A stretch of DNA of 64,000 nt from Parabacteroides faecis (GTDB lineage Bacteria; Bacteroidota; Bacteroidia; Bacteroidales; Tannerellaceae), in NCBI RefSeq assembly GCF_014647375.1, contig NZ_BMPB01000014.1, forward strand, positions 62,001 to 126,000, given 5' to 3'. Below the pieces are notes generated by a model, which was not told where the DNA came from, made no database searches, and saw only the letters and a program-made list of their open reading frames with translations. Numbering within the stretch: the stretch's first letter is position 1; each line of letters begins with the position of its first letter. Both the position numbers and the translations under genes were made by a program. Positions 24,654 through 33,902 of this stretch are shown here, in pieces.

Positions 24654-25779
24654 TTACTTTTCAGAAGCTTCCTCACCACCAAACTCCATCAGATAAGCTT
24701 TAATGAACTCATCGATCTTACCATCCATGACGCCATTCACATCGGATGTCTGGTAATTTGTACGATGGTCTTTTACGCGGCGGTCATCGAAAACATAACT
24801 ACGGATCTGTGATCCCCATTCGATCTTCTTCTTACCGGCCTCGATCTTTGCCTGCTCTGCTAAACGATGCTTCAATTCCTTATCGTACAAGATTGAACGC
24901 AACTGGCGCATCGCATTTTCACGGTTCTTCGGCTGGTCACGCGTTTCGGTATTTTCAATCAGAATCTCTTCCTCCTCACCTGTATAAGGATCTTTAAACT
25001 GATAACGTAAGCGTACCCCTGATTCTACCTTATTTACGTTCTGTCCACCTGCACCGCCTGACCGGAAAGTATCCCATGAAATAGCAGCCGTTTCAACCTT
25101 TACTTCGATCGTATCATCCACTAGCGGAGTAACGAACACAGAAGCAAAAGAAGTCATTCGTTTACCCTGTGCATTATATGGGGAAACACGGACCAAACGA
25201 TGTACACCATTCTCACTTTTCAGATAACCGAAAGCATAGTCACCTTCAATATTAATAGTAACAGTCTTGATACCTGCTTCATCACCTTCCTGCAGGTTGG
25301 CAATAGATACTTTATAATTATGTGATTCTGCATAACGCAGATACATACGCATCAGCATAGAAGCCCAATCCTGACTTTCAGTTCCCCCTGCTCCGGAATT
25401 TATCTTGAGCACGCAACTCATCTGGTCGGCCTCATCACGAAGCATATTCCGGAATTCCAGGTTCTCTACCAACTCCAAAGCCTTGGCATAAGCAGAATCG
25501 ACTTCTTCTTCAGTAATAACTTCTTCCTTTACATATTCATAAGACAACTGCAATTCCTCTGCTGCAGCATTCACCTCATTATAAAGTTCAATCCACTTTT
25601 TCAGCTCTCTTACTTTTTTCATCTGAGTTTCCGCCCGTTTGGCATCTTCCCAGAAACCGGGATCCTGCGTACGCAATTCTTCTTCTTCTAACTGGATGGT
25701 CTTACCATCTATGTCAAAGATACCCCCTCAGCGCTTGCTCGCGCTCCAACACGTTCTGTAGTTGGTCTGATGTTATCAT
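24654..25779 (-). CDS. prfB: Peptide chain release factor 2, with programmed +1 frameshift
   Basis: Recognises UAA and UGA stops and triggers peptide release. The gene begins at ATG 25779 with 21 codons (MITSDQLQNVLEREQALRGYL), meets TGA at 25714-25716, and continues in the +1 frame (DIDGKTIQLEEEELRTQD...) to 24654. The shift site AGGGGGTATCTTTGAC is the classical RF2 site: an SD-like AGGGGG three bases before CTT TGA. The product is about 374 residues, close to the usual 365. The GGQ catalytic loop appears as SGGAGGQNVNKVES. RF2 senses its own level through this frameshift. The frame-2 part alone would start at an internal Met and is not the true start. A minus-strand TATCTTTG at 25807-25814 is a likely -7 box. 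Confidence 0.97.
25713..25728 (-). promoter_or_regulatory. RF2 programmed frameshift site
   Basis: On the minus strand: internal SD-like AGGGGG (25723-25728), TAT, then CTT TGA C. Slow decoding of TGA when RF2 is scarce allows a +1 slip on CTT. Confidence 0.95.
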
Positions 25780-25831
25780 ACTCTTGTTCTTGTTTTAAAT
25801 TTTGTGCAAAGATAAGAAATTAATCGCCAGT

Positions 25832-27640
25832 TCACTCAGCATACATCGCTTCAATCTCATCTGCATATTTTTGCAGAACGACCGGACGACGTAATTTCAA
25901 TGTATCTGTTAGTTCACGTCCCTCCATCGTAAACGGCTGGGGCAATAAAGTGAACCGCTTGATCTTTTCATACGAAGCCAGATTTTTCTGATGTTCTTCG
26001 ATATGCGACTCTATGAGGCGAATTATTTCATGATTGGTCATAAGCTCCTCACGGCTATTATAAGCAATCCCTTTTTTCGCAGCATACTCTTCCAGAAGAG
26101 GATAAGACGGCACGATCAGAGCACTGACAAACTTACGCTGGTCACCGATAACGGCGATCTGCTCGATATATTTATCGCTACTCATTTCCATCTCGATAGC
26201 CTGCGGAGCTATATATTTCCCATTTGAAGTCTTATAAAGATCTTTAATACGTTCTGTAAAAAATAATACATTTCCTTCCAGGCGTCCAGCATCTCCCGTA
26301 CGGAAAAAACCGTCTTCGGTAAAGGAACGGGCATTTTCTTCCGGTTTGTTGTAGTAACCGGTAGTAACAGTCTTCCCTTTTACAAGGATTTCTCCGTTAC
26401 TTTCATCGATCTTCACTTCCACCCCAGGCATTGTTTCGCCGATAGAACCGAACTGGAAACCTATTTCCGGATAGAAACAAACAGTAGCCGTCGTTTCACT
26501 CAAACCATAACCATATACTATAGGAATATTGACAGACTGCAAAAATTCATTGACAGTATCAGACAATGGAGCGCCTGCAACCGGGAATAAACGACCTCTC
26601 TCGATACCCAGAACCTTTTTCAGGAGTGTAAATACCGTTTTATCATAAAACTCAAATTTAGCTTTCAGACATAATGGCGCCTTGATACCTTTATTCTTGT
26701 ATTCCAGATTATATAAACGTCCGGTTTCGATTGCGTTCAGGAATATTTTCTTCAGGAAAGGTGACGAAGAGTTTATTTTCTCATGAACGCCGACATATAC
26801 TTTTTCCCAGAAACGCGGCACATTACACATTAAAGTAGGATGAACCTCCGGTAATGTCTTTTGTATCATCTTCGGATCCTGGTTGATAGCGATCTTCACC
26901 CCTTTATGAAGACAATAGTAAGTCCATGCCTTCTCAAAAATATGAGTCAACGGAAGAAAACACATCGATAAATCTTTATCGTTTACCATCGGCAGACGAA
27001 TATCATGGATACGCATCGCCTCCAGGTAATTAAAGTGGTGAAGAACCACTCCTTTCGATTCACCGGTCGTGCCTGACGTATACATTATAGTAGCAACATC
27101 ATCAGGATTTGCTTCGTTGGTACGGATCTTTACCGTCGTTTCTGCATGCGCATTATCACCCAAACGCAGGAAATCATCAAAATAAATGGAAGTCTTATCA
27201 TCCGGGTTCAGTTTAACGGCCGGATCAAAAACAATCAGACGCTTTAGCACAGTCGATTCTTTCTGTACTTTAAAAGCATTGTTATACTGAAGTTGTTCGC
27301 CGACAAACAAAGTATGTATCTCCGCATCATTAATGATATACTCAATCTGCGCCGGAGAATTTGTAGCATACATCGGAATCGAGATCACCCGGTTCCCATA
27401 AGCCCCGAAATCAGTAAACAAACACTGAGGCATGTTCTGGGAATAGATACCGATCTTCTCCTGCACCTCTATTCCAAACTCAGCCATTGCTTTGGCTGTA
27501 AGCATTACTTTCTCAGAAAATTCTCTCCACGAGATCTTCAACCATTTTCCGCTCGCATTATCGCGGTATTTTAAAGCTGAACGCGAACCATACTTTTCAG
27601 CCTGTCGGTGAATTAGCTCTGCATAGTGGTAATATACCAT
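25832..27640 (-). CDS. AMP-binding long-chain acyl-CoA synthetase
   Basis: Activates fatty acids to acyl-CoA through an acyl-AMP intermediate; 602 residues, soluble or peripheral. Hallmarks: P-loop-like AMP motif TIMYTSGTTGESKGVV (about 180-195), PRFWEKVYVGVHEKI, GYGLSETTATVCFYP (about 385-400), GYYNKPEENARSF, FFRTGDAGR and ERIKDLYKTSNGKYIAPQ near the C-terminus. ATG 27640 is chosen because MVYYHYAELIHRQAEKYGS is the usual start; the earlier in-frame start at 27700 runs through the promoter region, where CAAAAGTA (27666-27673) reads TACTTTTG on the minus strand, a -7 box. Monocistronic; prfB follows after about 50 bases on the same strand. Confidence 0.93.
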   Translation of the reverse strand: MVYYHYAELIHRQAEKYGSRSALKYRDNASGKWLKISWREFSEKVMLTAKAMAEFGIEVQEKIGIYSQNMPQCLFTDFGAYGNRVISIPMYATNSPAQIEYIINDAEIHTLFVGEQLQYNNAFKVQKESTVLKRLIVFDPAVKLNPDDKTSIYFDDFLRLGDNAHAETTVKIRTNEANPDDVATIMYTSGTTGESKGVVLHHFNYLEAMRIHDIRLPMVNDKDLSMCFLPLTHIFEKAWTYYCLHKGVKIAINQDPKMIQKTLPEVHPTLMCNVPRFWEKVYVGVHEKINSSSPFLKKIFLNAIETGRLYNLEYKNKGIKAPLCLKAKFEFYDKTVFTLLKKVLGIERGRLFPVAGAPLSDTVNEFLQSVNIPIVYGYGLSETTATVCFYPEIGFQFGSIGETMPGVEVKIDESNGEILVKGKTVTTGYYNKPEENARSFTEDGFFRTGDAGRLEGNVLFFTERIKDLYKTSNGKYIAPQAIEMEMSSDKYIEQIAVIGDQRKFVSALIVPSYPLLEEYAAKKGIAYNSREELMTNHEIIRLIESHIEEHQKNLASYEKIKRFTLLPQPFTMEGRELTDTLKLRRPVVLQKYADEIEAMYAE

Positions 27641-27837
27641 AATTCTTCGTTTTGAATTGATACAACAAAAGTACGGCTTTCCTACTGAATAGCAACACAT
27701 TCCTTTCTTTTTTTACACACTATTGCACTTTTTGTGCAAAAAAACAGATTCGATAATGTAGTCTTTTACACAGAACAACAGATTTACAAGGCCAGATATC
27801 GGAACAGACTTTAATGGCTAACTAAATATATCTGTAA

Positions 27838-27876
27838 AGGGAAGGAAACGGCCTCATTCCGGTCGGTTCCTTCCCT
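27838..27876 (-). terminator. Hairpin downstream of the GH2 operon
   Basis: AGGGAAGGAAAC (27838-27849) pairs with GGTTCCTTCCCT (27865-27876) apart from one mismatch. It lies about 70 bases after the GH2 stop (minus strand) and marks the end of the second ECF-controlled locus. The flanking U tract is weak. Confidence 0.55.
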
Positions 27877-27947
27877 CATCCATTTATTAATCAGGTTATT
27901 TATTTTCCTAATTATAATTTTTACTTATTAAAATGACCATCACAAAC

Positions 27948-30758
27948 TTATTTGATCAATCCTTTTATAACATCCGATTCTATTTCATAAGCAGGATCAA
28001 ATTCTTCCGAGGACATATATTTTTCTATACTGTACCGAAATTGACGGGCAGAGATCCGCTTATCCAAATTATGCATAATGTCGGCTCCACATACCATCAT
28101 CTTCCCTTTTCCCATCTTAGTTTCGAAAAGTAAACCCAATTTCCGGTTGGTAAACCAATCATCTATATGATGTACTAATGGTCTATAGTCCGCAGGAAAG
28201 TCATCCATCACAATCGCTGCACTTCCTGTTACTATATCCCACCATTGGTAGTCGCTATATCCGTCATTTGGAAAAGCATTAAAAACAGGATGTGTTGGAT
28301 CACAATAGATACCAAGTGTATGCGGTGCTTGCTTTCCGGACCATGCCGTGTTCCAGAAAATAGGAGAAAAACCGACCTTAATAGCCCCTCCTTTATCCTC
28401 CTTCAAAGCCATCTTCGATAAACAATACAATACGTTTCCCCCTGCTTTCGCATGTGTAATCGCATCATTGAAATCAGAAGTTACATAAGGTTTTTCCGAC
28501 GGTAGATCCAATAGGGAAGGATATACCCAAAAGTTCCATCGATTACATACCTTTGTTCCTGCAACCCTTACAGTAAGGGTTAGTTTTGAAGGTTCTTTGA
28601 TTTCAGACAACTGGAATTCCACCGATGAAACAGGAATACAATTATCCTGTTGAAGATCCTTAATGGCTTTTCCGGAAACCAGTACTTTTTTAGAAGCATC
28701 TGTGATATCCCATTCAATAGAGGCATTTTTTAACGGCTGCTTATCAAAATAGGACATTTCAAGAGAAGCCCTGAACACTTCATTATTACTCCAGGTCATT
28801 TGACTCATCCGCGCCAATGGAACGATACGGTTACAGAACATGCTGTATTCTTTGCCATCGACATATCCCTTTGGATCCCAAAATGCATCGAGAACTCCTA
28901 CCAGAGCCGATCCCTGTCCCGGAAAATCATGGAGATCGAGTAATTGGAATCCACCGAAACCGGGTGTCCGCAGAGCAGCCTCTATCTCTTCCTTGTAACA
29001 AAGAGTCTGTAACCGCCCGGAAGCAAACAGGAACTTCTCTGCTAAATCACCCAGATGATGATCTCCCAAAGTTTCCTGGAAAATTTCAAAATTCCGGGCT
29101 TTCAACAGACCTGTATATTTAGGTATTTCTTTAAAATTCGGATAGACACACCATTGTCCGATCTCGTGACTTACGCTTGGCATAGGTGCGACACGAGCAG
29201 TAGCCTCCCTGTAATCAAAATCCGACCTTGGCGCTTCCCTATTGATAATACTGTTCAATTCGCCACCGAAAATCCCAAAATTGAGACGTGGATCATAGGC
29301 ACTCCAAAAATCCGAATTTGGCGTGTATGGCCATCCGGCTCCTGCTATATAAATCCGGCGTTTATCTTTGGATTTCCAATGATCTACAAAACTTGACAGA
29401 TATTCGACCTGCTTCCCTCCAGCCGGTTCATTTCCATATGTCAGTACACAGAAAGATGGATGATTTCCAAACTCTTTAACGATTCGTTCACTTTCCTCCA
29501 TAAACCACTTGTCTGCAGAACCTCCGTCACCGACTAATCCCCAACCACCAGCTTCTACTTGCAGATAAATACCTTCACGGTCTGCCACTTCAAAAGCGAC
29601 TCGTGGTGGACACCAGGAATGGAAACGCACATGGTTCAACCCAAATTCCTTACAGCGTCTATATATCTTTTCCCAATAGGCAGTATCCATTGATGCGTAT
29701 CCTGTTAACGGAAAGATTGCGCACTCAAGGGTTCCCCTAAGAAACACTGGAGTTCCATTGATACTAAAACGCGTTCCGTCTACTTTGAACTCCCGCATAC
29801 CGAAAGTAGTATTTTTCACCTCTTTCCCTTCCTCTGTATTTATCTCTACCGAAAGTTGATACAGGTTAGGCTCAAATTCAGACCAGGTAAGCATATCATC
29901 TCCCATATCCAGCGTACAACTGAATTGCGAATTTTTACAATCAACCGAAGCATTAACAGGAGTCAACTCTTTTACGACTTCACTGTTGAAACTTTTTCCT
30001 TTGACTTGGATTTGTGCAGATTTTCCTGCAGACGTTCCTGCAAATGAAACAACGACTTTAGCTTTTTGACCTTTTACATCGGGATAAACCTGTATGTTAT
30101 CAATATGAAATGTCGGACGTGCCGTAAGGGTAATATTTCCCACGACACCGTTCCAGTTACTTTGGGTATGGTCCGAAACACTGTGGGCATTGATCCCTAT
30201 TGGGATATTCAACCTATTGTCGACACGGATGCTTAACAGCAGTTTTCCTGTTTTATTTATCATATAGCGATGCGGTGTCTGCAATGCGTTATTATCGCCC
30301 ACCTTCTCACCGTTCACAAATAAGGTAGTTTCCCAATGCGTACGTTCCAATTCTAATTCGACGTACTTTTTCTCCCATGAAGAAGGGACTTGAACTTCAC
30401 ACTGGTACCAAGCTACTCCTACATAATGTTTGTCCGGTTGTAACCAGAAAGGTATTTTGATATTACCCGGTTGGCGATACTTTTCGTATGTGTCGCTCGT
30501 ATACCACGATCGGTCAGCGATTTGTCCTGTCCACGGCGTGTTAATGTCAACGTCATTTCCGAACCCCTGTTCCTGTAACGAGCCGGGTAGTTTAATCTTT
30601 TCTGCCAATGGATGCTCATACCACTTTTCAGTAATGCCAACATCATTGGAATCTAAAGCGAAAAACCATTCGCCCGACAGATCGATCTGCTGCGTTGATT
30701 TATTGCTGCATGAGCAAAATATCACACAGATGATGAATAATAAAAATTTGTTGTTCAT
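27948..30758 (-). CDS. GH2-family beta-glycosidase lipoprotein
   Basis: Retaining beta-glycosidase, 936 residues, with a lipoprotein-type N-terminus (MNNKFLLFIICVIFCSC). Jelly-roll sugar-binding domain (about 25-210: LSGEWFFALD, VAWYQCEVQVP, ELERTHWETTLFVNGEKVG), an Ig-like domain, then the barrel (RGTLECAIFPLTGYASMD..., LNHVRFHSWCPPRVAFEVADREGI). The acid/base is E444 in LTYGNEPAG and the nucleophile E532 in VSHEIGQWCVYP. The C-terminal 300 residues contain further beta-sandwich domains. Its subfamily is atypical and substrate (galactoside, glucuronide or other) cannot be decided. It is the last gene of the sigma-FecR-SusC-SusD-DUF3863-GH2 operon. Confidence 0.85.
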   Translation of the reverse strand: MNNKFLLFIICVIFCSCSNKSTQQIDLSGEWFFALDSNDVGITEKWYEHPLAEKIKLPGSLQEQGFGNDVDINTPWTGQIADRSWYTSDTYEKYRQPGNIKIPFWLQPDKHYVGVAWYQCEVQVPSSWEKKYVELELERTHWETTLFVNGEKVGDNNALQTPHRYMINKTGKLLLSIRVDNRLNIPIGINAHSVSDHTQSNWNGVVGNITLTARPTFHIDNIQVYPDVKGQKAKVVVSFAGTSAGKSAQIQVKGKSFNSEVVKELTPVNASVDCKNSQFSCTLDMGDDMLTWSEFEPNLYQLSVEINTEEGKEVKNTTFGMREFKVDGTRFSINGTPVFLRGTLECAIFPLTGYASMDTAYWEKIYRRCKEFGLNHVRFHSWCPPRVAFEVADREGIYLQVEAGGWGLVGDGGSADKWFMEESERIVKEFGNHPSFCVLTYGNEPAGGKQVEYLSSFVDHWKSKDKRRIYIAGAGWPYTPNSDFWSAYDPRLNFGIFGGELNSIINREAPRSDFDYREATARVAPMPSVSHEIGQWCVYPNFKEIPKYTGLLKARNFEIFQETLGDHHLGDLAEKFLFASGRLQTLCYKEEIEAALRTPGFGGFQLLDLHDFPGQGSALVGVLDAFWDPKGYVDGKEYSMFCNRIVPLARMSQMTWSNNEVFRASLEMSYFDKQPLKNASIEWDITDASKKVLVSGKAIKDLQQDNCIPVSSVEFQLSEIKEPSKLTLTVRVAGTKVCNRWNFWVYPSLLDLPSEKPYVTSDFNDAITHAKAGGNVLYCLSKMALKEDKGGAIKVGFSPIFWNTAWSGKQAPHTLGIYCDPTHPVFNAFPNDGYSDYQWWDIVTGSAAIVMDDFPADYRPLVHHIDDWFTNRKLGLLFETKMGKGKMMVCGADIMHNLDKRISARQFRYSIEKYMSSEEFDPAYEIESDVIKGLIK

Positions 30759-30797
30759 GCGATTCTTTTTATCATGTGTACGAATCAGTAGTCGAGA

Positions 30798-32144
30798 TCA
30801 TTTCTTGTCAAGTAAATAGGGATAATATTTTTTTATCAAAGAAGTTGCTTCAGGAGAAAGTTCTTTGATTGGCCTGGGGTTATCCTGCGGTCGGCTCTGT
30901 TTCTGGTTAATTTCACCAAGCAAGCTCCATTTACGGGTCATATCCTTCGGTTCTGAAGCTTTCAGGGTGTAGTTAGTGAAATCGATCACATTTTCCCTTC
31001 CATTTCTTTGCCAATCTCTTGTTATAGCCAGTCGGAAATCTTTATTCATAAACCAGCTTATCTTTAAATTATAGTCGGAACCACCGATACCCGAACCTTT
31101 CTGTTCGAAGCGATAATTGAAAGAATTATCTTTGTAATGTTCCCGCCATAACAGACCGAATTCTCCCTGGGTGATGAACTTTACATCAGGCCAATTTCTT
31201 TTTATTTCATTAAGCCAGTCCTTTAGTCCGGATACATCTATAGGCAATGACAATTCCCAACAGTTAGTAACCCACGCAAAACCATTCAACTCGAACCCTC
31301 TATCATAATGCATGGCTGTCGTATGCATCATCTGGGTAAGTCCAACGAGTTTCCCGTAAGTGTACAACGTCTCTATCGGACCGACTCCCATACGGCTGTT
31401 AAATCCATCGGCAAAACCATCTCTGCGAGCTGCAAGAAAATCCATTGTCCAACCATCCAGATTTACACAATCAATAAAGTCATCTTTACCCTGTGCCGGT
31501 TTACAGAAATGCTCTTTTGATGGATAAAAAGGGTAAGAGACAGCTCCGTCACCGTCCTGATTATCAATAGAGAACTGACTCCATATATTACCCTGACAAA
31601 CATGTATACCTTCCTTCTCTGCCAAATATTGCTGATTTTCGGCAGCCATAAATCCTGCAAGAACACTTTTAGGGCGAAATCCATTACCAACTATTTCGCT
31701 CACCTTAGCCAAACCTTCATGCAAATCTTTATTCACCTGTTCTCTGGTGTTATACGCATTCGCAAAATAGGCTCCTGGAATGAATGTTACATCATCCCCG
31801 TATTTATAATGATATTCGGCTACCAATTTCCTGATCTTTTTATAATTATCCGACATATCGTGCAATGCGAGCCAACTGAAAGCCCAAGTAATTCTGGCTT
31901 CCGGAAATTCTGACGAAATGGCTTCGCGAAAAGCAATAACTCTTTCCGGAGTATGCATGGAACGCTCATCTAAACCTTCATTTCTATCACGGGATACTTC
32001 TATCTGGTTGACACGAATGATAGTATTGAACGTTAGAAAACGATTACCCATTAATTTATCTGGGGATGACAACGGTGATTGTCCTTGTACCGGGACGGAG
32101 ATACTTGTACAAATCAAAAGAATAATTACGAAAATCTGTTTCAT
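30798..32144 (-). CDS. Secreted DUF3863/DUF3864-like protein, possible carbohydrate-active enzyme
   Basis: A 448-residue protein with a signal peptide (MKQIFVIILLICTSISVPVQGQ). The sequence (ARITWAFSWLALHDMSDNYKKIRKLV, DDVTFIPGAYFANAYN, MAAENQQYLAEKEGIHVCQGNIWSQ, VTNCWELSL, FITQGEFGLLWREHY) resembles the Bacteroidales DUF3863-DUF3864 family and looks like a deacetylase or hydrolase type beta/alpha barrel with conserved Glu, His and Asp. No enzyme activity is proven here. It lies 39 bases upstream of the GH2 gene and downstream of susD in one operon, which favours a role in breaking down the imported glycan. Confidence 0.7.
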   Translation of the reverse strand: MKQIFVIILLICTSISVPVQGQSPLSSPDKLMGNRFLTFNTIIRVNQIEVSRDRNEGLDERSMHTPERVIAFREAISSEFPEARITWAFSWLALHDMSDNYKKIRKLVAEYHYKYGDDVTFIPGAYFANAYNTREQVNKDLHEGLAKVSEIVGNGFRPKSVLAGFMAAENQQYLAEKEGIHVCQGNIWSQFSIDNQDGDGAVSYPFYPSKEHFCKPAQGKDDFIDCVNLDGWTMDFLAARRDGFADGFNSRMGVGPIETLYTYGKLVGLTQMMHTTAMHYDRGFELNGFAWVTNCWELSLPIDVSGLKDWLNEIKRNWPDVKFITQGEFGLLWREHYKDNSFNYRFEQKGSGIGGSDYNLKISWFMNKDFRLAITRDWQRNGRENVIDFTNYTLKASEPKDMTRKWSLLGEINQKQSRPQDNPRPIKELSPEATSLIKKYYPYLLDKK

Positions 32145-32226
32145 TTTTTTTATTTAAGTGATTCATATTGTTTATATATAACCGTGGGCCTATAACCCAC
32201 GGTTATTAATCCTTAGTGGATATCAT

Positions 32227-33891
32227 TTAATACCAACCGGGATTATTGGGTTTCAGATTAGGATTGATAATAAGCTGGGATAATGGTAATGGATAATAGT
32301 AATGTTTAGGGTCTTCAAATCTTCTGTTAGCCTGTTGTTCCACAATCAAAAAACCGTCTTCATCCACCAAACCCGGATTACCTTGATTCAATGCCTCCAA
32401 CTCTTCATACTCAGTTCCCCGGTAATTAATACCTTTAATCGGCTGTTCCAATTCCTCTTTAGCTGTTTTCCAACGGCGGATATCATCGCGACGAAAACCT
32501 TCGAACGCCAATTCTATGGTTCTTTCACGACGAATTTCCGTTTGCATGTCCAGGCCGTTAGCCATTACAAACGCATTTGTGAGCCGAGGCATTTCCACGC
32601 CTTTACGACCACGTACCACGTTGATGGTTTGATTTAACAGATCATCGCTGATTCTACCGTCTTTTTCAAAAGTTGCTTCAGCCAGTACAAGCAGCACTTC
32701 TGCATAACGGAAAATATGATAATCATATTCTGCTTTATCCGATCCAGCGATTATTTCACCCATAAATTTCCATAATTTATAGCCTGTACGTGTTTCCGGG
32801 CGTATAGTAAAGCCAGGTGAACAGGTAAGGCCATGCTGCTCATTATTGTCATAAGTACGTCCGGGTATAATAAATGTTTGTGCCATACGCGGGTCACGAT
32901 CTGCAAATTCGTCTTCGATCTTTTTATAACCTTTAAAACCTGAGTTCGGATTGTTTATAGGCAACCCGGTACTTTTACACAAATACATTTCTGCTAATTT
33001 CTTGGTTGGTGTCCCCCACCATCCCCAGGCAATTTGACTGGCAGTCCCATGTGTACGGATGTCTTTATAATAACGGTTTGACAATATATCCTCCTGCGAA
33101 TTATCTCCGGCATCGATGAACAAGTATCGGTAGCTATTATCGCCCGAGCCTTCATACAAGGCATATTGTCCGCTTGTTCTTATTTGTTCCGCAGCAGTGA
33201 TTGCCTGATCGAGCAACTGCTGGTAATCCTGACGGTGCTGATGGTATTTTGCCCAGGTACCGGCGAACAATGCTACGCGTGCTTTCAACGCTAATGCAGC
33301 TCCCTGCGTTATCCTTCCGTTTTCCTCAGCTTTCAGTTCCTTCTGAAGCGGTAGTTGCTTATAAATGTCTTCCAGTTCCGACAAGATAAAATCTTCGACT
33401 TCCGTCTGTGAATTCCTTTTAGCCGTTAGTTCTTCCGAGTCTACGGTAAGTACCCTTTTAATAATAGGAACCGAATTAAACTTTCTCATAAGAAGCCAGT
33501 GGTGATAAGCTCTGAAAAAACGAGCTTCGGCAACATAACGTTCTATTTCCTTTGGATCTCCGGAATAGGATTCCGCTTTCTCAATAATCATATTGCTTTG
33601 ACGAAGATATGCATACAAATTATTCCAATCGTTATCATTTTCAGATGCGATCCACGAACCGTTACTTACATCGTTATATCCCAATCCGAAAGCAATATCA
33701 CTATCACAATCCGTTTTTCCCGACGAGAAAGTTTCCATTGAAGAGTCATAGAGATTATTCAACTCTAACACAAAATCATTAGGTGTTTTCCAGAACAAAG
33801 GGTCTGACAGATCGTCCTTTGGTGTCAGATCCATATCCTGACAACTCGAAAAACTCAGAAGAATACAAGATATTATAATTAAATATTTCAT
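32227..33891 (-). CDS. SusD/RagB-like outer-membrane lipoprotein
   Basis: Glycan-binding lipoprotein, 554 residues, partner of the SusC encoded 11 bases upstream. Lipobox in MKYLIIISCILLSFSSC (Cys17), then QDMDLTPKDDLSDPLFWKTP. SusD hallmarks: EARFFRAYHHWLLMRKFNSVPII, ALALKARVALFAGTWAKYH, FRYAEVLLVLAEATF, NVVRGRKG, RRERTIELAFEGFRRDDIRRWKTA and a C-terminal YYYPLPLSQLIINPNLKPNNPG. Expected at the cell surface on top of SusC. Confidence 0.94.
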   Translation of the reverse strand: MKYLIIISCILLSFSSCQDMDLTPKDDLSDPLFWKTPNDFVLELNNLYDSSMETFSSGKTDCDSDIAFGLGYNDVSNGSWIASENDNDWNNLYAYLRQSNMIIEKAESYSGDPKEIERYVAEARFFRAYHHWLLMRKFNSVPIIKRVLTVDSEELTAKRNSQTEVEDFILSELEDIYKQLPLQKELKAEENGRITQGAALALKARVALFAGTWAKYHQHRQDYQQLLDQAITAAEQIRTSGQYALYEGSGDNSYRYLFIDAGDNSQEDILSNRYYKDIRTHGTASQIAWGWWGTPTKKLAEMYLCKSTGLPINNPNSGFKGYKKIEDEFADRDPRMAQTFIIPGRTYDNNEQHGLTCSPGFTIRPETRTGYKLWKFMGEIIAGSDKAEYDYHIFRYAEVLLVLAEATFEKDGRISDDLLNQTINVVRGRKGVEMPRLTNAFVMANGLDMQTEIRRERTIELAFEGFRRDDIRRWKTAKEELEQPIKGINYRGTEYEELEALNQGNPGLVDEDGFLIVEQQANRRFEDPKHYYYPLPLSQLIINPNLKPNNPGWY

Positions 33892-33902
33892 GACTTTTTG
33901 TT

